A DNA stretch of 64,000 nt from Cycas panzhihuaensis (GCA_023213395.1 CM041465.1:123821741-123885740); one strand, 5' to 3'. Shown: positions 1 to 12,756, numbered from the stretch's first letter. The notes: generated by a model not told the origin, from the letters alone. A program made the numbers and translations.

Positions 1-1745
<1,745 letters not shown>

Positions 1746-2136
1746 TGTAATAATTCCTCCTTCCATCATGCATAATTCTTCTTTTAAATTGCCATGGCCT
1801 CCCTAATAGCACATGATATGCATCTATAGGGACTACATCATATTACACCTTATCCCTATAATTGCTAATTTGAAAGGCTACCAAGCATTTATCCTTTACT
1901 ATAATTTTAGTTTCTTTCTTAAGCCACAAAATCTTATAAGGTAACTTATGCTTCTAACAAGGCAACTTCAACTTATGTACCATATCTAGTGACATCATAT
2001 ATTTATAACTTTCTCTATCAATAATTACTTGACAAATCTTACCTCTCGCCTCACCTTTAATGGTGAAAATATTCTTTCTCTCCTTTAATTCTACTTCATT
2101 AGATTGTTTCCTCTTACTAGAACTTAGTCCTAACAA
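1746..2136 (-). pseudogene. GYP-A Ty3/gypsy protease (retropepsin) domain, broken
   Basis: Read on the minus strand. From 2136 down it shows a gypsy retropepsin: GKICQVIIDRES at the active-site loop (the family expects D-S/G-G after I-I, here D-R-E), then MVHKLKLP, then an in-frame TAA, and further on [19 protein letters not shown] followed by MHDGRRN at 1812-1746. The order and spacing match the protease that follows gag in plant gypsy polyproteins. The frame then runs straight into the TA microsatellite, so RT, RNase H and integrase of this element are absent here. The catalytic Asp is kept but the Ser/Thr-Gly after it is lost. Inactive relic. Confidence 0.85.
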
Positions 2137-2731
2137 TATCTAGTTATTTGATCCCATATTTAAGCACCCTAATGTAGAAGGTACTAATGTTTTAGGAATC
2201 TCACCTTATTATACTATATTCAATCTCACTTCCTTGCTCCTTGTTTTATCTTATGCTTTATAGGCACACTCAAAAAGCTCTATGACTATCTTATCCATAA
2301 TTGAAATATTTTAAAGTTCTTCTTGGTGCTAAAAGTCCACCTCTAAATCTTCATCTTTCGTAAGATGCACAATTATCTCAACCTCTACCTCTGAAACTAG
2401 CGTATCTTCCTCTTCCTTTGGGTGGTGAATACAACCTAAAAAATTCACTTTTCTCAGTGATGGGATTAACTTCACAACTTATAGGCTTAAATCCTCCACA
2501 TTTACACTAGAGTGAGATTCTTCCTCTATTCATAGATGGATTCTTCCTAGTTAGTTTATCTTTAATCATCAATGCAAATTAACAAGCTTTCTTAATAGTT
2601 TTCATCCTATTCAAGGTGAGTTCATTCTAAATGACATAATTCAATGTATTCATAACCCTAGTAATTGATTGCTTCTAGATTTCTTTGTGATTTGTATTAA
2701 TGAATAACTTGTAAAATTTATTAGTGTGCTC
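2137..2731 (-). pseudogene. GYP-A gag, C-terminal half with degenerate zinc knuckle
   Basis: Minus-strand translation from about 2731 gives HEHTNKFYKLF, the conserved gypsy gag motif (family: x-E-Y-T-x-x-F). A basic stretch ending KDKLTRKNPSMNRGR follows, then a ruined CCHC knuckle (CKCGGFKPISC, first Cys position a TAG) at about 2514-2472. It joins the protease at 2136. Its N-terminal half lies at 10251-10860; the two halves are separated by the COP-1 insertion and its target duplication. Several in-frame stops. Confidence 0.75.
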
Positions 2732-2736
2732 ATGCA
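2732..2736. other. Target-site duplication ATGCA, left copy (COP-1)
   Basis: ATGCA immediately before the LTR's TG at 2737; the identical five bases follow the other LTR at 10246-10250. A five-base duplication is usual for copia integrase. Confidence 0.9.
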
Positions 2737-3124
2737 TGCTACAATACTTTAGGATCTATAAAATTATGTGCTACTAATTAGAAAATAAGTTATACTAACT
2801 GAATAATGTAGGAAATAAGTAAAACACAAGTAGAACAATAGTATATCAAAGAGCATGAGTGAATTTATTACCACGTGAGGCTAAATTTGTTTAGAGATTC
2901 TGTATAACCTTTAATATCATGTATAAATAAATGATTTGAGGCTTAATTTATAAGCAATCTATTAATATTTTGAGAATTATAATTAGACGACTAAGCAACA
3001 TATACAACGGACCTGACTAGATTATACAACATGATTAAATTATAACAGTCACCTTAGGGTTACAATATATATATAATAAACATAAAGTATAATGAAATGA
3101 GGAAGTTATTACATAGTTTTAATA
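2737..3124 (-). repeat. COP-1 3' LTR
   Basis: 388 bp, a direct repeat of 9854-10245: both begin TGCTA(C/A)AATACTTTAGG on the plus strand and end in TTTTAA(T/C)A. Just outside, on the minus strand, lies the polypurine tract AAGGGAGG (about 3135-3126) that primes plus-strand synthesis. The terminal TG of the minus-strand reading has become TA. Confidence 0.92.
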
Positions 3125-3135
3125 ACCTCCCTTAA

Positions 3136-5170
3136 TAGCAACTTCATTTATTCAGATGCTGAGGTCATGTTGAAACTGCTTAAACTTCACTTTATCAAGT
3201 GCTTTGGTGAAGATGTTTGTAGCTTAGTCATTAGTTAGTCGATAGATAAGATCAACTTCTTTGTTTTAGACATGTTCATGGATGAAGTGATGATGGACCT
3301 CAATGTGCTTAGCTCTAGTATGGAATATAGGGTTATTTGTCATCTTCAATACACTTTAATTATCACAATAGAGGATGGTCGGTGCATGTTGTTGAAGTCC
3401 AAGTTCAATGAAAATCCTTCTAAGCCAAATTAACTCTATTGTGGCATGGATAACTTCTTTGTATGTTACTTCGATGGAGGAAAGGGCAACATTTGGTTAC
3501 TTCTTATAGGTGCATGACATTACGATTGAGTTCATGTCAAAGCAATAGCCTGATGTTGAATGGCCAGTGTCTTGGCAACCTGCCTAATCAACATCTATGT
3601 GTCCCTTCAGGATAGAGGAGTCAGTTTGGTTGTATTTAAGACTAAACAAATATGTTCCACACATATACTTAAGAATCTTAGTAGTAAATTTCTAATGAGA
3701 TGCTTTTGGTTATGATATGTACTTAGAGTAGATCCTTATTGTATATGATATGTTTGGTTGAGTATAGGTAAGATAGATAAGGCTTTTAATTAACTGTTGG
3801 TATAAAGTGGGATAAAAAGACTTTCATTGTTTATCCATGTTTGGCTTGGTTCCTGTCTCTATAGGAATTAGCGCTGGCTTACATTTTTTCATCCTGAATC
3901 TTTCCAAGAGTTCATTGGCATACTTTATTTAAGTTAGGGAGATATGTCATGGTTCTTGCCAAACTTCAATTCCAAAAAAGTAGTGGAGCAATCTAAGATC
4001 TATCATCTTAAAGTTACTTTTCAATTATGATTAAAGCCAAGCAATGCTATTTGTATTATTGCTAGTGATTGCAAGATCGTCCATATAGATAATAATGATT
4101 ATAATCAAATTATCTCTAATCTAAATGTAGACATATAGGTCAGAGGGTGTATAATTAAATCCGTGCTGGTTAAGAAAGGTATCAATTTTTGTATATTAGG
4201 CATGTGGTGCCTTCTTAAGTCCATATAGGGCTTTCTTGAGTTTACATACTAAGTGTTCTTAGCCTAGAATAGCATAGCCAAGGGTTATTTCAAGAAAACC
4301 TCTTCTTTAAGCTCTCTATTAAGGAAAACACTCTTCACATCCATTTGGTAAGCATGCTAGTTAAATTGGGCTGCTAAGGATATAGCCAAATAGAATGTGG
4401 TCATGTTGGCTAAAAGTGTAAAGGTCTCATCATAGTTAATCCCCTCCTATTATTTGAAACCTATTACTATAAGGCAAGCTTTATAAGGCTTTATGGTTCC
4501 ATCTACATGGAATTTTTTCTTGTATAACCATCTATAATAAATTACTTTCTTCCCAGGTGGTAATTTAGTCAGCTTCTAAGTGTTATTTTTTATGATAGAG
4601 TTTATTTCTTCATCCATAACTGCTTTCTATATTTGGTCTTTGACTACCTCCTCAAACATGGAGGGCTCAAGTGTTTTAAGGACACATGACATTAAGGTAA
4701 AATTTGTAAAGTGTCTCATTTTTTAAGGCCTCTTGGTAGCTGTGGGAGAAGGAGGAGAATTCTTTAATAACTATTGTACCCACTTAGGAGGTAGCTAAAT
4801 TTTGGTAGCTTCCACTTGAAGGTCATTAACTAAAAATGGAGGTAAAGTTATACTTGCTTATATTATTGAAGTAGATTCTACTAGAGTTAATGAAAGACCT
4901 AGAGTATAGGAGGAGGCTAGTACTAGTGGCTCCAAAATTTATCTAAGAGTCACTTGAGATGCACCAACTTCATCTACAACTACAAATTAAGGTTGGAGTA
5001 GAGTTAGGTCCTATGTATCTTCTATAAATATTACATCCCATGTTGTATAAACTTGGTTCCCAACTATGTCAAATAATTTATAGGCTTTGTAATTGGGTAG
5101 ATAGGTAAGAAAGATTTATTTCAGGCTCTTGTTATTAAGCTTCTTTTTATTGTCCTTTGAAACAAGTTTG
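3136..5170 (-). pseudogene. COP-1 reverse transcriptase and RNase H
   Basis: Minus strand. RNase H ends near 3190 with NIFTKALDKVKFK (family D-I-F-T-K-x-L). RT shows YQMDVKSVFLN followed by KEEVF at about 4350-4285 (family Q-M-D-V-K-x-A-F-L-N-G) and the catalytic YMDD at 4087-4076, so both active-site Asp codons survive. Stops and frameshifts are scattered throughout. Upstream (4700-5170) the frame is poorly conserved and corresponds to the integrase-RT linker. RNA-dependent DNA polymerase and RNA-strand removal would be its roles; it cannot be made now. Confidence 0.88.
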
Positions 5171-6180
5171 TACATCATGCATCAAAAAATCTTTAATTGT
5201 GTTGCCATTAGTTTCTAGCTTGACTAAACTTCTTTAGGAGTAATGTTCCTAACTACAACTATAGGACTTATGTTGGTTAGCTATGCAACTATGGATATAA
5301 CATCAACCCAAAATTTGGTGGCAAGATTTATAATAATAAGCATGGATTTCCCTTTATTCACCAATATTTGATTCATTCTTTCAGCTACACCATTTTACTA
5401 TGGTGTGTGAGGTGTTAAGAATTGGCACTAGATGCAATGTTTCTTATAAAAGTTATTGAACTGATTTGAGATGTAATCATTGCCATTATCTAATCTAAGG
5501 GTCTTAATTATTATACCGCTTTTATTTTCAATAGTAACTTTGAACTCTTTGATTTATTTAAGGCTTAGTATTTATTTTTTAAGAAGTAGACCCACACTTT
5601 CCTTGAGAAGTCATCTATGAAGGTCATGAAATATAGGTTCCCATTGAGTGATTATGTTGACGTGGGCCTGCAAATATTTAAGTGGACCAATTCTAATAGT
5701 TGTGAGGCTCTCCATGCATTTTTGGAAGGGAAATTTTCTCTATGTTACTTTCCCTTGAGGCATTCCTCACATATGTTGTTGTATCTCTTACTTTTTAGCA
5801 AACCATGTACTATTTGGAGCCTAAACATAAGGTTCAAGCATTTTATATTTAAATGACCAAGGCATTGATGCTATAATTAGTCTTTAAGTCTATTTGAGGT
5901 GGTAATGTCCTTTGAATATGAGCATTCACCTGGTTCCTAAATACAAGGGGATTCTTCAATAATTACATCTTTCCCCTTATCAAGTTGAGTTATATTAGCC
6001 ATTAATCAGGATTTATTTTATGGAGTAGTGGCAAGGGGGACACCATCTAGCTTATATAGACTACCATCTTCATGTCATGTGGCCACTAGTTTACTTATGG
6101 GATGGTCTATGATTTTATAAACACCCTAGCTAAAGAGGATATCTAAATTCTACTTGTCCATTTGGTTGATGGAGAGTAGG
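5171..6180 (-). pseudogene. COP-1 integrase
   Basis: Minus-strand reading gives LYFMTFIDDFSRKVWVYFL at about 5630-5574, which holds the copia integrase second strand with its catalytic Asp. NGVAERMN at about 5394-5371 holds the catalytic Glu, preceded by two stops where Gln-Gln is usual. The weaker zinc-binding part lies at about 5700-6000. A plus-strand open frame at 5617-5856 is only the complement of this domain. Confidence 0.85.
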
Positions 6181-6450
6181 TTTATCTTTATTCTTGGTAC
6201 AAGGAACACATTGTTGATGTGGTGTCTGATGTTAGAGCCCTTAATACTATTGGAGCCCTACTAATTTTGGTCATATAATAAGTCAAATTATCACCAAATG
6301 TGATAGTTTGGATGTTTATAGGGTGGGTCTCTTGAAACATCTTTTCTAAATCAATCATATGCCTCATTACACCCAAGCTAAGGAGCCATGAATTCTCATC
6401 AAGTTAAGAATATAGAGTTACAAAGAATAGGTTATAGAAGGAGATATCCT
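6181..6450 (-). pseudogene. COP-1 aspartic protease, active site lost
   Basis: Minus-strand frame reads SWLLSLGVMRHMIDLEKMF and then ITFGDN. The family motif at this point is W-x-L-D-S-G-A-S-x-H-M; here Asp-Ser is replaced by Ser-Leu, so the catalytic Asp is gone. Polyprotein cleavage would be its role. It sits between the zinc knuckle and integrase, as in copia. Confidence 0.75.
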
Positions 6451-6579
6451 AATTGTCTCCTATATTGCCTCCTTGTTGTTCATTATTTTATTTATTTCTT
6501 TAATTTTTATTAGGAAATCACTGCTTGTTCTATAGTCTTTAGCCTTGAGTAGGTCTAGGATTCTAATTTTCTTAGTAGA

Positions 6580-6830
6580 ATTGGCCTTAGGGTTGAAATG
6601 ATAGCCCTCCTTATAAATTATAAAGGCCTCCTTTCTATTGAATAGGGCCACCTTGTAGGTAATAAGGGCCTCTTTACTATAAAATATGGCCTCTTTGTTC
6701 CTTAAGGAGGGCATGGTCCTCCTTGTTAATAGCCTTATCTCTATTAAGGATAGCTTAGATCTCCTTGTTAATATAAGGGTTCTCCTTAGTGGTAAAATAG
6801 GGCTAGTTATTGGTAATATGGGGTAGTTTG
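6580..6830 (-). repeat. Degenerate short repeats in COP-1 gag/protease spacer
   Basis: The plus strand shows a loosely recurring module around GGCCTCCTT or GGCCTCTTT plus A/T-rich filler, about every 20-35 bp. On the minus strand it encodes recurring KEA/KEG motifs. Units are imperfect and the boundaries approximate. Probably slippage expansion inside the gag-protease spacer. Confidence 0.5.
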
Positions 6831-7383
6831 TTGGAAGCTATGCTTATATTATTGGACCCCTTAATTTTGCAAGAGTTATAAATTAGTTTGACATCTCCTG
6901 CATTCAATAACTAGGTGTCTAATTTTACCACAATAAATGTAGGTAATATTTGGTCTACTCTACTAGTTCTTTTGAGATTAATTATGTGATTGTTACTGAG
7001 ATTATTGAGGCAACTGACTTGGATTGATGAAGGATATGCCAACTAGTTGTTACTATTTCTTAGTTATCTATTGATATGACTCTTAAAAGATGGTGAGAGA
7101 GTCCAATTGTTGATCTAGATCTTAGTGTTGAATAAGCTATTAAGTTACTTTATTGATAGTCTTACCCTTTTCTAAATTACAAGCTACAAAGCTAGGGGCT
7201 GAATTAGATGTAGATATAACTGCAAGTCGATTAAGTATATTCTCTTCTTATAACACAAGTATCTTAAAGGTTATGAAGTCCATTTTTAAATAATTGTCAT
7301 GTAGTTTAGAGATAAAAGAGTTATATTTTATGGGTAGGATATTTATGATACTAGAGATTAAATTATAGTCTGAAGGTGGATCA

Positions 7384-7447
7384 CCAAGGATTATTAATTA
7401 GTTCCTAATAGTTTTCCAAGGATTATTAATTAGTTCCTAATAGTTTT
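7384..7447. repeat. Perfect 32-bp tandem duplication
   Basis: Two adjacent identical copies, 7384-7415 and 7416-7447, starting CCAAGGATTATTAATTAG. Since 32 is not a multiple of three, this shifts the gag reading frame of COP-1. The exact identity implies it arose much more recently than the surrounding point mutations. Confidence 0.95.
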
Positions 7448-7867
7448 AACTTCAATTAAGTGGTTTGTAATATTGCCAGCAAAATGCATTATAAATAGGC
7501 ATGCTTTAAGGGTTAAGGATCTAGATTCATCTTTTCTCTTATAAAGGGCATAAAGTATGGTTCATACCCCATGAGATGTTAAGGTTATTTTGGTATTTTG
7601 GTCCACTTAGACTTCAACAACCTAGTAGAGGAAGGATAAGGCAACATTATCCTTAGCTTTGAAGTTAGCTAAGGCTATAGGATTTGGAGGAATTGTAATG
7701 GCAGGATCATTGGGATCTTTTGTTGGTATAGGTAGGGGTATCTCTCTATTTATATAGGCCCAAAAGTCATTCATTATAAGTAAGTTTTTAACTTATTTTT
7801 TCTATGGTATGAAATTATCAATGTCATTTAGTTTGATTATGTTGGAGAGTAGCATTTTTTATGCCAT

Positions 7868-9840
7868 TTTTTAAAGTTTTTATTTTGTTTTGTATCTTTA
7901 AGGTTTTTTTTTATTATGAACCAATCTACCTAAGGGGCTATTAATATCGAAGTCTAAGTTTCAAGGGTTTCAAGGAAAGTTCTTAATTACTATCCTGTCT
8001 AATGGTGCCTACCCACAAGTGGTAAACCAGGAACCTAATATACCAGTAAATAAGCTCAAAGACTTTATATATCTCAATACATGGGATTTAATAAAGGTCT
8101 AAGACCCTATTAATTTATTTTCTTACCTGTATCAGGCTTATGCTTAACGACATATCTACTAGTAAGAACTTGACTAATCAAGACACTCACCCCCTTCAGG
8201 TTTAGGCTAGCCTCCAAACTCCAATAAGAAAGATATACACCTCAACCTACGACCTATTACACCTTATAACTAATAGTTTCCTTAGTGAATTAGAATACAC
8301 CAATGGTGTGTGTGGGGTGGTAACTTTAGGGGTCCTAACTATTACCTTTACAAAGTTAGAAATAAGAGATTAATTAGGAAATTATCTTTTTTAATATTAG
8401 AAGATTAATTTTATGGTGAGTTATTACAATTGAAAAGGTTATTTTTAAATAAAATAATAGAAATAAAGATGGAAATAAAGGAAATAAAAAGATAAAGATA
8501 GGTTTAGAGCAATCTTTGATAGGTCATGTAGAAGAGAGATTCATATTAACCTTCTAAGAGTAACACCTATAAAAAATCAACAATGTGCACTTATTAATCT
8601 TAAAAAATAGAATTAGATAGTTGATTAAAGATTAACAATAGGCTAAAGTAGCATAAGAACTTTTGAAAAACTAAAATAGGCCTTTAAAAAATTAGAAAAA
8701 GGCTAAAATATACTTAAACATAAAGGTCCACATTAATATCTTATAAATTTAGCAAAATAGCTTCAAATTAGGCTCAACCTAATTCTACTCTATAGAGCTC
8801 TGGATCCTCTTTCTAAAGGTCTAAACAGTTTTGAAAATAAACTTATAATTATTGAGATATAGCCAAAACAGTGTAGGTACCTTTTTATGAAAAAAATCCA
8901 AAGGAGGATGGGCTTAAGCCCCTTTAGAAACTAGTCCCTAGTCGCCTATAGCCTATATTTGACCACTTGTTGATGCAACTAGGGGGCTTATGGACTTAAA
9001 ATTATATTAAATATAATCTAATATTTTTGAATTTACAAAAGGTTACAAAATAAATTATTTGAAGTTTGCCCATTTCAAGTGAAAAATAGGGTCATATGAA
9101 TGATTAATATGCCAGATTAGGGGGCTAGAGGCCTAGATCTCAAGTGAAAATCAAAATTAATTTGATTTCATTAACTATAGTTTAAATATCATTGAAAAAA
9201 AAGGAAAATTTTGAAGAAAATACAAGTTGTGAGGTGCACAACCTGCGCATGACTACATGTAACCCGTGGAGAGTGCGGGAGGTAAAATGAGGCTTAAAGC
9301 TATTGCATATCAATCTAAGATCACGGGGGGGGGGGGGGGGGGGGGAGCATAAGAGTTGTATGATACCAATAGGAATAGTATTTTCTCATAATAAGGTCAT
9401 ATAGAGCAGAAATGAGCTGAGGATAGCAAGGGAAGTTTAAGATGAAAATAAGCCAAAAAAGGGTTTTATACAATAGAGAACTCACTCAGATAGACTTTAA
9501 TAGGTTGAGAACAAAGTTATATAGCCATAAGAGAGGGAAATATGGCTTCAGTAGATAGATACAAGTAGATCTAAGGTTGGAATGATGTGGAAATGAGCCT
9601 TTTTTCACCATTTTTACTCCAAAATTGAACCTTGAGTAAGTGTGTCTACAAATGACCTAAGAATCTATTGCAAGAGGGTAATATATACTAGAAAATGGCT
9701 ACAGTGCATGTCAACACAACAAAATACACTAATTTTTAAGAGAAAAATGAAGAAATAAGAGTAAATAGGGTTATATTATGAAGGAATGAGCCTATGTTTA
9801 TCAATATTTCTTAAAAGAAACTCTAAATCAGAGAACAAAT
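7868..9840 (-). other. COP-1 untranslated leader (about 2 kb)
   Basis: Between the primer site (9853-9841) and the gag start (7867) lies about 1.97 kb with many stops in all frames and no recognised domain. COP-D has a leader of nearly the same length (33181-35067). A 21-G homopolymer lies inside it. Confidence 0.6.
9325..9345. repeat. Run of 21 consecutive G
   Basis: Uninterrupted G homopolymer in an otherwise A/T-rich leader, on the plus strand (C on the coding strand of COP-1). It could form a quadruplex; exact length is sequencing-sensitive. Confidence 0.95.
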
Positions 9841-9853
9841 AACTCTGATACCA
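9841..9853 (-). other. COP-1 primer binding site
   Basis: Minus strand reads TGGTATCAGAGTT directly after the 5' LTR end (TTTTAGCA). It complements the 3' end of initiator methionine tRNA, the usual plant copia primer, and fixes the orientation of the element. Confidence 0.92.
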
Positions 9854-10245
9854 TGCTAAAATACTTTAGGATCTATAAAATCATGTGCTACTGATAAAAA
9901 TACAAGCTATACTAATTGAATAATATAGGAAATAAGTAAAACATGAGCAGAACAATAGTATATCAAAGAGCACATGTGAATTTGTCACAACATGAAGCTC
10001 AATTTGGGCAAAGCTTCTACATAACCTTTAATATCATATACAAATCAATGATATAGGTCTTAATTTATAAGTAATCTATTAATATTTTGAGAATTACAAT
10101 TAGCCGACTAAGTAGCACATATGACAGACCCATCTAGATTATATAATATGATTAAATTATAGTAGAGGGCCACCTTAGTGTTATAATATGCACATAATAA
10201 ACATAAAATACAATGAAAACATGATGTTATTACATAGTTTTAACA
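9854..10245 (-). repeat. COP-1 5' LTR
   Basis: 392 bp. On the plus strand it begins TGCTAAAATAC and ends TTTTAACA, followed by the right-hand ATGCA duplication at 10246-10250. It pairs with 2737-3124. By eye the copies differ mostly by transitions and small indels. Confidence 0.93.
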
Positions 10246-10250
10246 ATGCA

Positions 10251-10860
10251 CACTCTATTCTATCTTAAATTTTAAAATTGCTTAAATACATTCTATCCAT
10301 TACCCAAGGGTAAAAATTTTCCATTAATCTTTATTCCAAACTTGGCGTAGGACTTAGTCTTCTCCTTTTTCTTCTTTACTTTTTCCTTCTGTAGATGCTC
10401 CTACCATAGTATAGTATGATCCTTTAACCTAGTAGTTACAAACTTCTCTTACTTTACATCTTCCATTTGTTCTCACTCAAGGTATTTCTCCATCATTATG
10501 ATCTAATCTAGTAACTCTTTTACCTTCAAACTTCCTCTGAAGTCTAAAATTTCAACCTCTATAGAACTATTATTCTCATTTAATAATTAGACTAATAATT
10601 CTTCAATATTTAAGCATTGTTCTTGCACCTATTCTATGGTTTCCTCTTTAGCTGAGATTCCTGGTCTCCTTCTATGTTGGGCTTATTCTTCAACTACTTA
10701 ATTCTCATTGTTAAAGCTTTAATATTCTAAGTGGCTACTACTAAAGCTTCTCTCATAATCTTGTTTTCCATCTTGCAAGGTTATTCTTCAATCTTTATCT
10801 CACATTATAAAAGAAGAGATAATCTCTTAAATGCTTAGATTATACTACTTATTGACATGA
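10251..10860 (-). pseudogene. GYP-A gag, N-terminal half
   Basis: Minus strand shows the gypsy gag domain: TRLKDHTILW-stop-EHLQKEK, then a Lys/Glu stretch, then GKFLPLGNG (family: L-x-G-x-A-x-x-W-W ... K-F-L-P). The reading continues at 2731 on the far side of COP-1. The stop sits where the second Trp of the W-W pair is expected. The start codon is not clearly placed. Confidence 0.8.
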
Positions 10861-10876
10861 CCTTATTCTAATACCA
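10861..10876 (-). other. GYP-A primer binding site
   Basis: Minus strand TGGTATTAGAATAAGG resembles the initiator-Met-type site TGGTATCAGAGC with C-to-T and G-to-A changes. It separates gag from the 5' LTR. Confidence 0.75.
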
Positions 10877-10880
10877 AAAT

Positions 10881-11300
10881 TGAGGTAATGTTGCTTATGA
10901 AACCCACACATATATAATATACTCAAATGCTTAATATACATAAAATTATATATCAAAAGAGAACAATCACAATTCGTTGAAATAACCATATATGTATATA
11001 ATCTACACAATAATCATAACACTACAACTAGGTTCTAAAAAAAAACTTCTTATCATTACAAAGAATTGATCTTGTTATATAAGCTTAACTTAATTGAACA
11101 ACTAATTATAATGTATAGAAATAACTTTACCATAATTATCTCTCTTATTCTTACTGTCAAGTAGGACTCTAACTCTGATTCTAACTCTTAGATTTGTTCT
11201 CCATTTAAAATCCCTTCAGGTGTGCTACTTTCTTTCTTATATCTTCTCCTATAATGGGTGCAGTTGGCCTTACTACTAATGGTCTTTTATAGGTGCCTAA
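10881..11300 (-). repeat. GYP-A 5' LTR, primer-proximal part
   Basis: The LTR ends two to four bases before the primer site (plus-strand TGAGGTAATG at 10881). On the minus strand TATAAAAGACC (11291-11281) is a good TATA box whose transcript would run towards the gag. The distal LTR end was not found, and its partner LTR is not in the window, so no length is given. Confidence 0.5.
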
Positions 11301-12530
11301 TTTGAATCTTTGTGTAGGAAGAGGTGGTAGTTAAATTTAAACTCCATCAATCAATTATTATAGTCCTCTATAAGAGATTTTGTCTATTATAAAGTTAATA
11401 TAACATAAATGAAGTTCCTACTTATTCATAGTTGTTTAGTGGAATGGGTCACTTCATGCCTTATATACTCATAGGGTTTCTAATGTTTTCATGTTTACAA
11501 TTTAATGTTTCCATGAAGCTTACTTCCATGAGTTGTGAGGGTTATGAAAATCCACCTCTTATCATCTACTAATATGCTTCATACTTCCTTTACTAGTAAC
11601 TCACTTCATTTGCCAATCTACTTAACTTATCTTCACCATGAGTGCTCTTAATGCAAAGTCCATAGATCTTTATGTTGTACCTCTTGATTTGAAAGTAATC
11701 AGTCCATCACTAACCCATTCCCTTATAAACTCTCTTTCATGTGGTCAAGAGAGTTTATAAGGGAATACTTAATAACTCTCTTTAAAGTTATTATGATAAT
11801 ACCATGTATCTTTAATCCAATAGTTGTCACTTAGTCATGTTTGCTTTCTTGTGTCTTGGTATCAACACCAACTTTTATTTACATATACTAGCAAGCATTT
11901 CCATTATGATGCCCTTCAATATCTATGATATGTTTTTCTAATTAATAAGTAACATTAAGATATAATTTTTTAAATTTTCACTGATTCTAATTTTCTCATT
12001 TGTAATTCCTCATAAGTCCCTTTCTCATAAATATGATTACCACCATGTGTTCATGAATTAATAGCCATAATCCATTTGCTTCTCATTCACTCATAAATTA
12101 CCTGAATCACAACTTATCACTTCTACTTGTAATATCATAAGAACACTAACTTGCAAGGCCTATATCTTGCAAAAATAAGTAATACACATTCTTCCTTCTT
12201 AAGAACATTCCAACTCTTGAATTATGTTAAGTATCCATACTAACATATAGTATATACATAGATGTTCCTATACCAATTGTTAATGCTTATCATTTGTTTC
12301 TGTATTAGTTTTCTAATCATTATTTTCTTGCCAAGGCCACTAGTCATTGCCTTTTTATTATAAACTCACTAGTCATTGGCCATTAGTTGCTAGTTATTAT
12401 TTGTTTACCAAAGAGTTATTAATTACTAGTTGTTTTTTATTAGTCATTAACTACTTGTCACTGTCCACTAGTCACTAGTTATTAATTAATAACTAAGTTA
12501 GTTATTGACCCATTTAATTAGGGTTGTTAA
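11301..12530. other. No gene recognised; A/T-rich, with a hairpin
   Basis: No domain found on either strand. It may include the U3 part of the GYP-A LTR. It contains the perfect inverted repeat at 11717-11766 and a cluster of short ACTAGTCATT/TTAGTTATT motifs at about 12330-12500. The last five bases (12526-12530, GTTAA) are the left target duplication of GYP-X. Confidence 0.5.
11717..11766. repeat. Perfect 20-bp inverted repeat with 10-nt loop
   Basis: Left arm 11717-11736 begins ATTCCCTTATAAAC; right arm 11747-11766 is its exact reverse complement; the loop is TCATGTGGTC. A second short palindromic stem (AATAACT/AGTTATT) follows at about 11770-11791. No transposon termini were recognised. 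Confidence 0.95.
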
Positions 12531-12742
12531 TGCAGTCAATTTTAATTAAAGGCAAAGTCAACTCCATTTACTAATGTTAACAAGCACTTAGGGGTGAGTA
12601 TTAATCAAAATGATAGGACCCTTTTATTTTTGAAAATTTGATTCCATGAGAATTCTATCACTACATCTTCTCTATTTGGGATCACTTATATTTTGACTTG
12701 GGCTTGCCTCATTTTGGTTTTTTTCATCTTAGGCTTATCCCA
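12531..12742 (+). repeat. GYP-X 5' LTR
   Basis: Aligns with 14945-15136. Shared landmarks are TTAATCAAAATGA / ATAATCAAAATGA, GAATTCTATCAC, and the ends TATCCCA / TACCCCA. It starts TG and ends CA and is followed two bases later by TGGTATCAAA. Confidence 0.75.
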
Positions 12743-12756
12743 TTTGGTATCAAATA

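Larger units (their letters stand above)
6451..7867 (-). pseudogene. COP-1 gag with zinc knuckle
   Basis: Start chosen at the minus-strand ATG at 7867 (the next in-frame ATG is 7855). The protein begins M-A-stop-K-M-L-L-S-N-I and soon reads VKNLLIMNDFWAYI, the conserved N-terminal copia gag segment. The zinc knuckle at about 6950-6900 reads YCGKIRHLVIEC; its first Cys is Tyr. Between knuckle and protease (about 6714-6600) is a lysine-glutamate-rich stretch with a recurring K-E-A/G unit. A 32-bp tandem duplication at 7384-7447 shifts the frame. Confidence 0.78.
2737..10245 (-). mobile_element. COP-1: complete but degenerate Ty1/copia retrotransposon
   Basis: A 7509-bp element on the minus strand. 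It has paired LTRs (2737-3124 and 9854-10245), an initiator-Met-type primer site beside the 5' LTR, a purine tract beside the 3' LTR, and matching ATGCA on both sides. Going 5' to 3' on the minus strand it reads leader, gag with zinc knuckle, protease, integrase, RT (YMDD), RNase H, the copia order. All coding domains contain stops and frameshifts. It interrupts the gag of GYP-A, so it is younger than GYP-A. Confidence 0.93.

Noticed and set aside
5617-5856. Plus-strand open frame of 79 codons
   Set aside because: Complement of the COP-1 integrase core, which reads convincingly on the minus strand.
12330-12500. Cluster of ACTAGTCATT-like motifs as a CRISPR or satellite array
   Set aside because: Spacing and sequence are irregular and the organism is a plant; it is simple low-complexity DNA.
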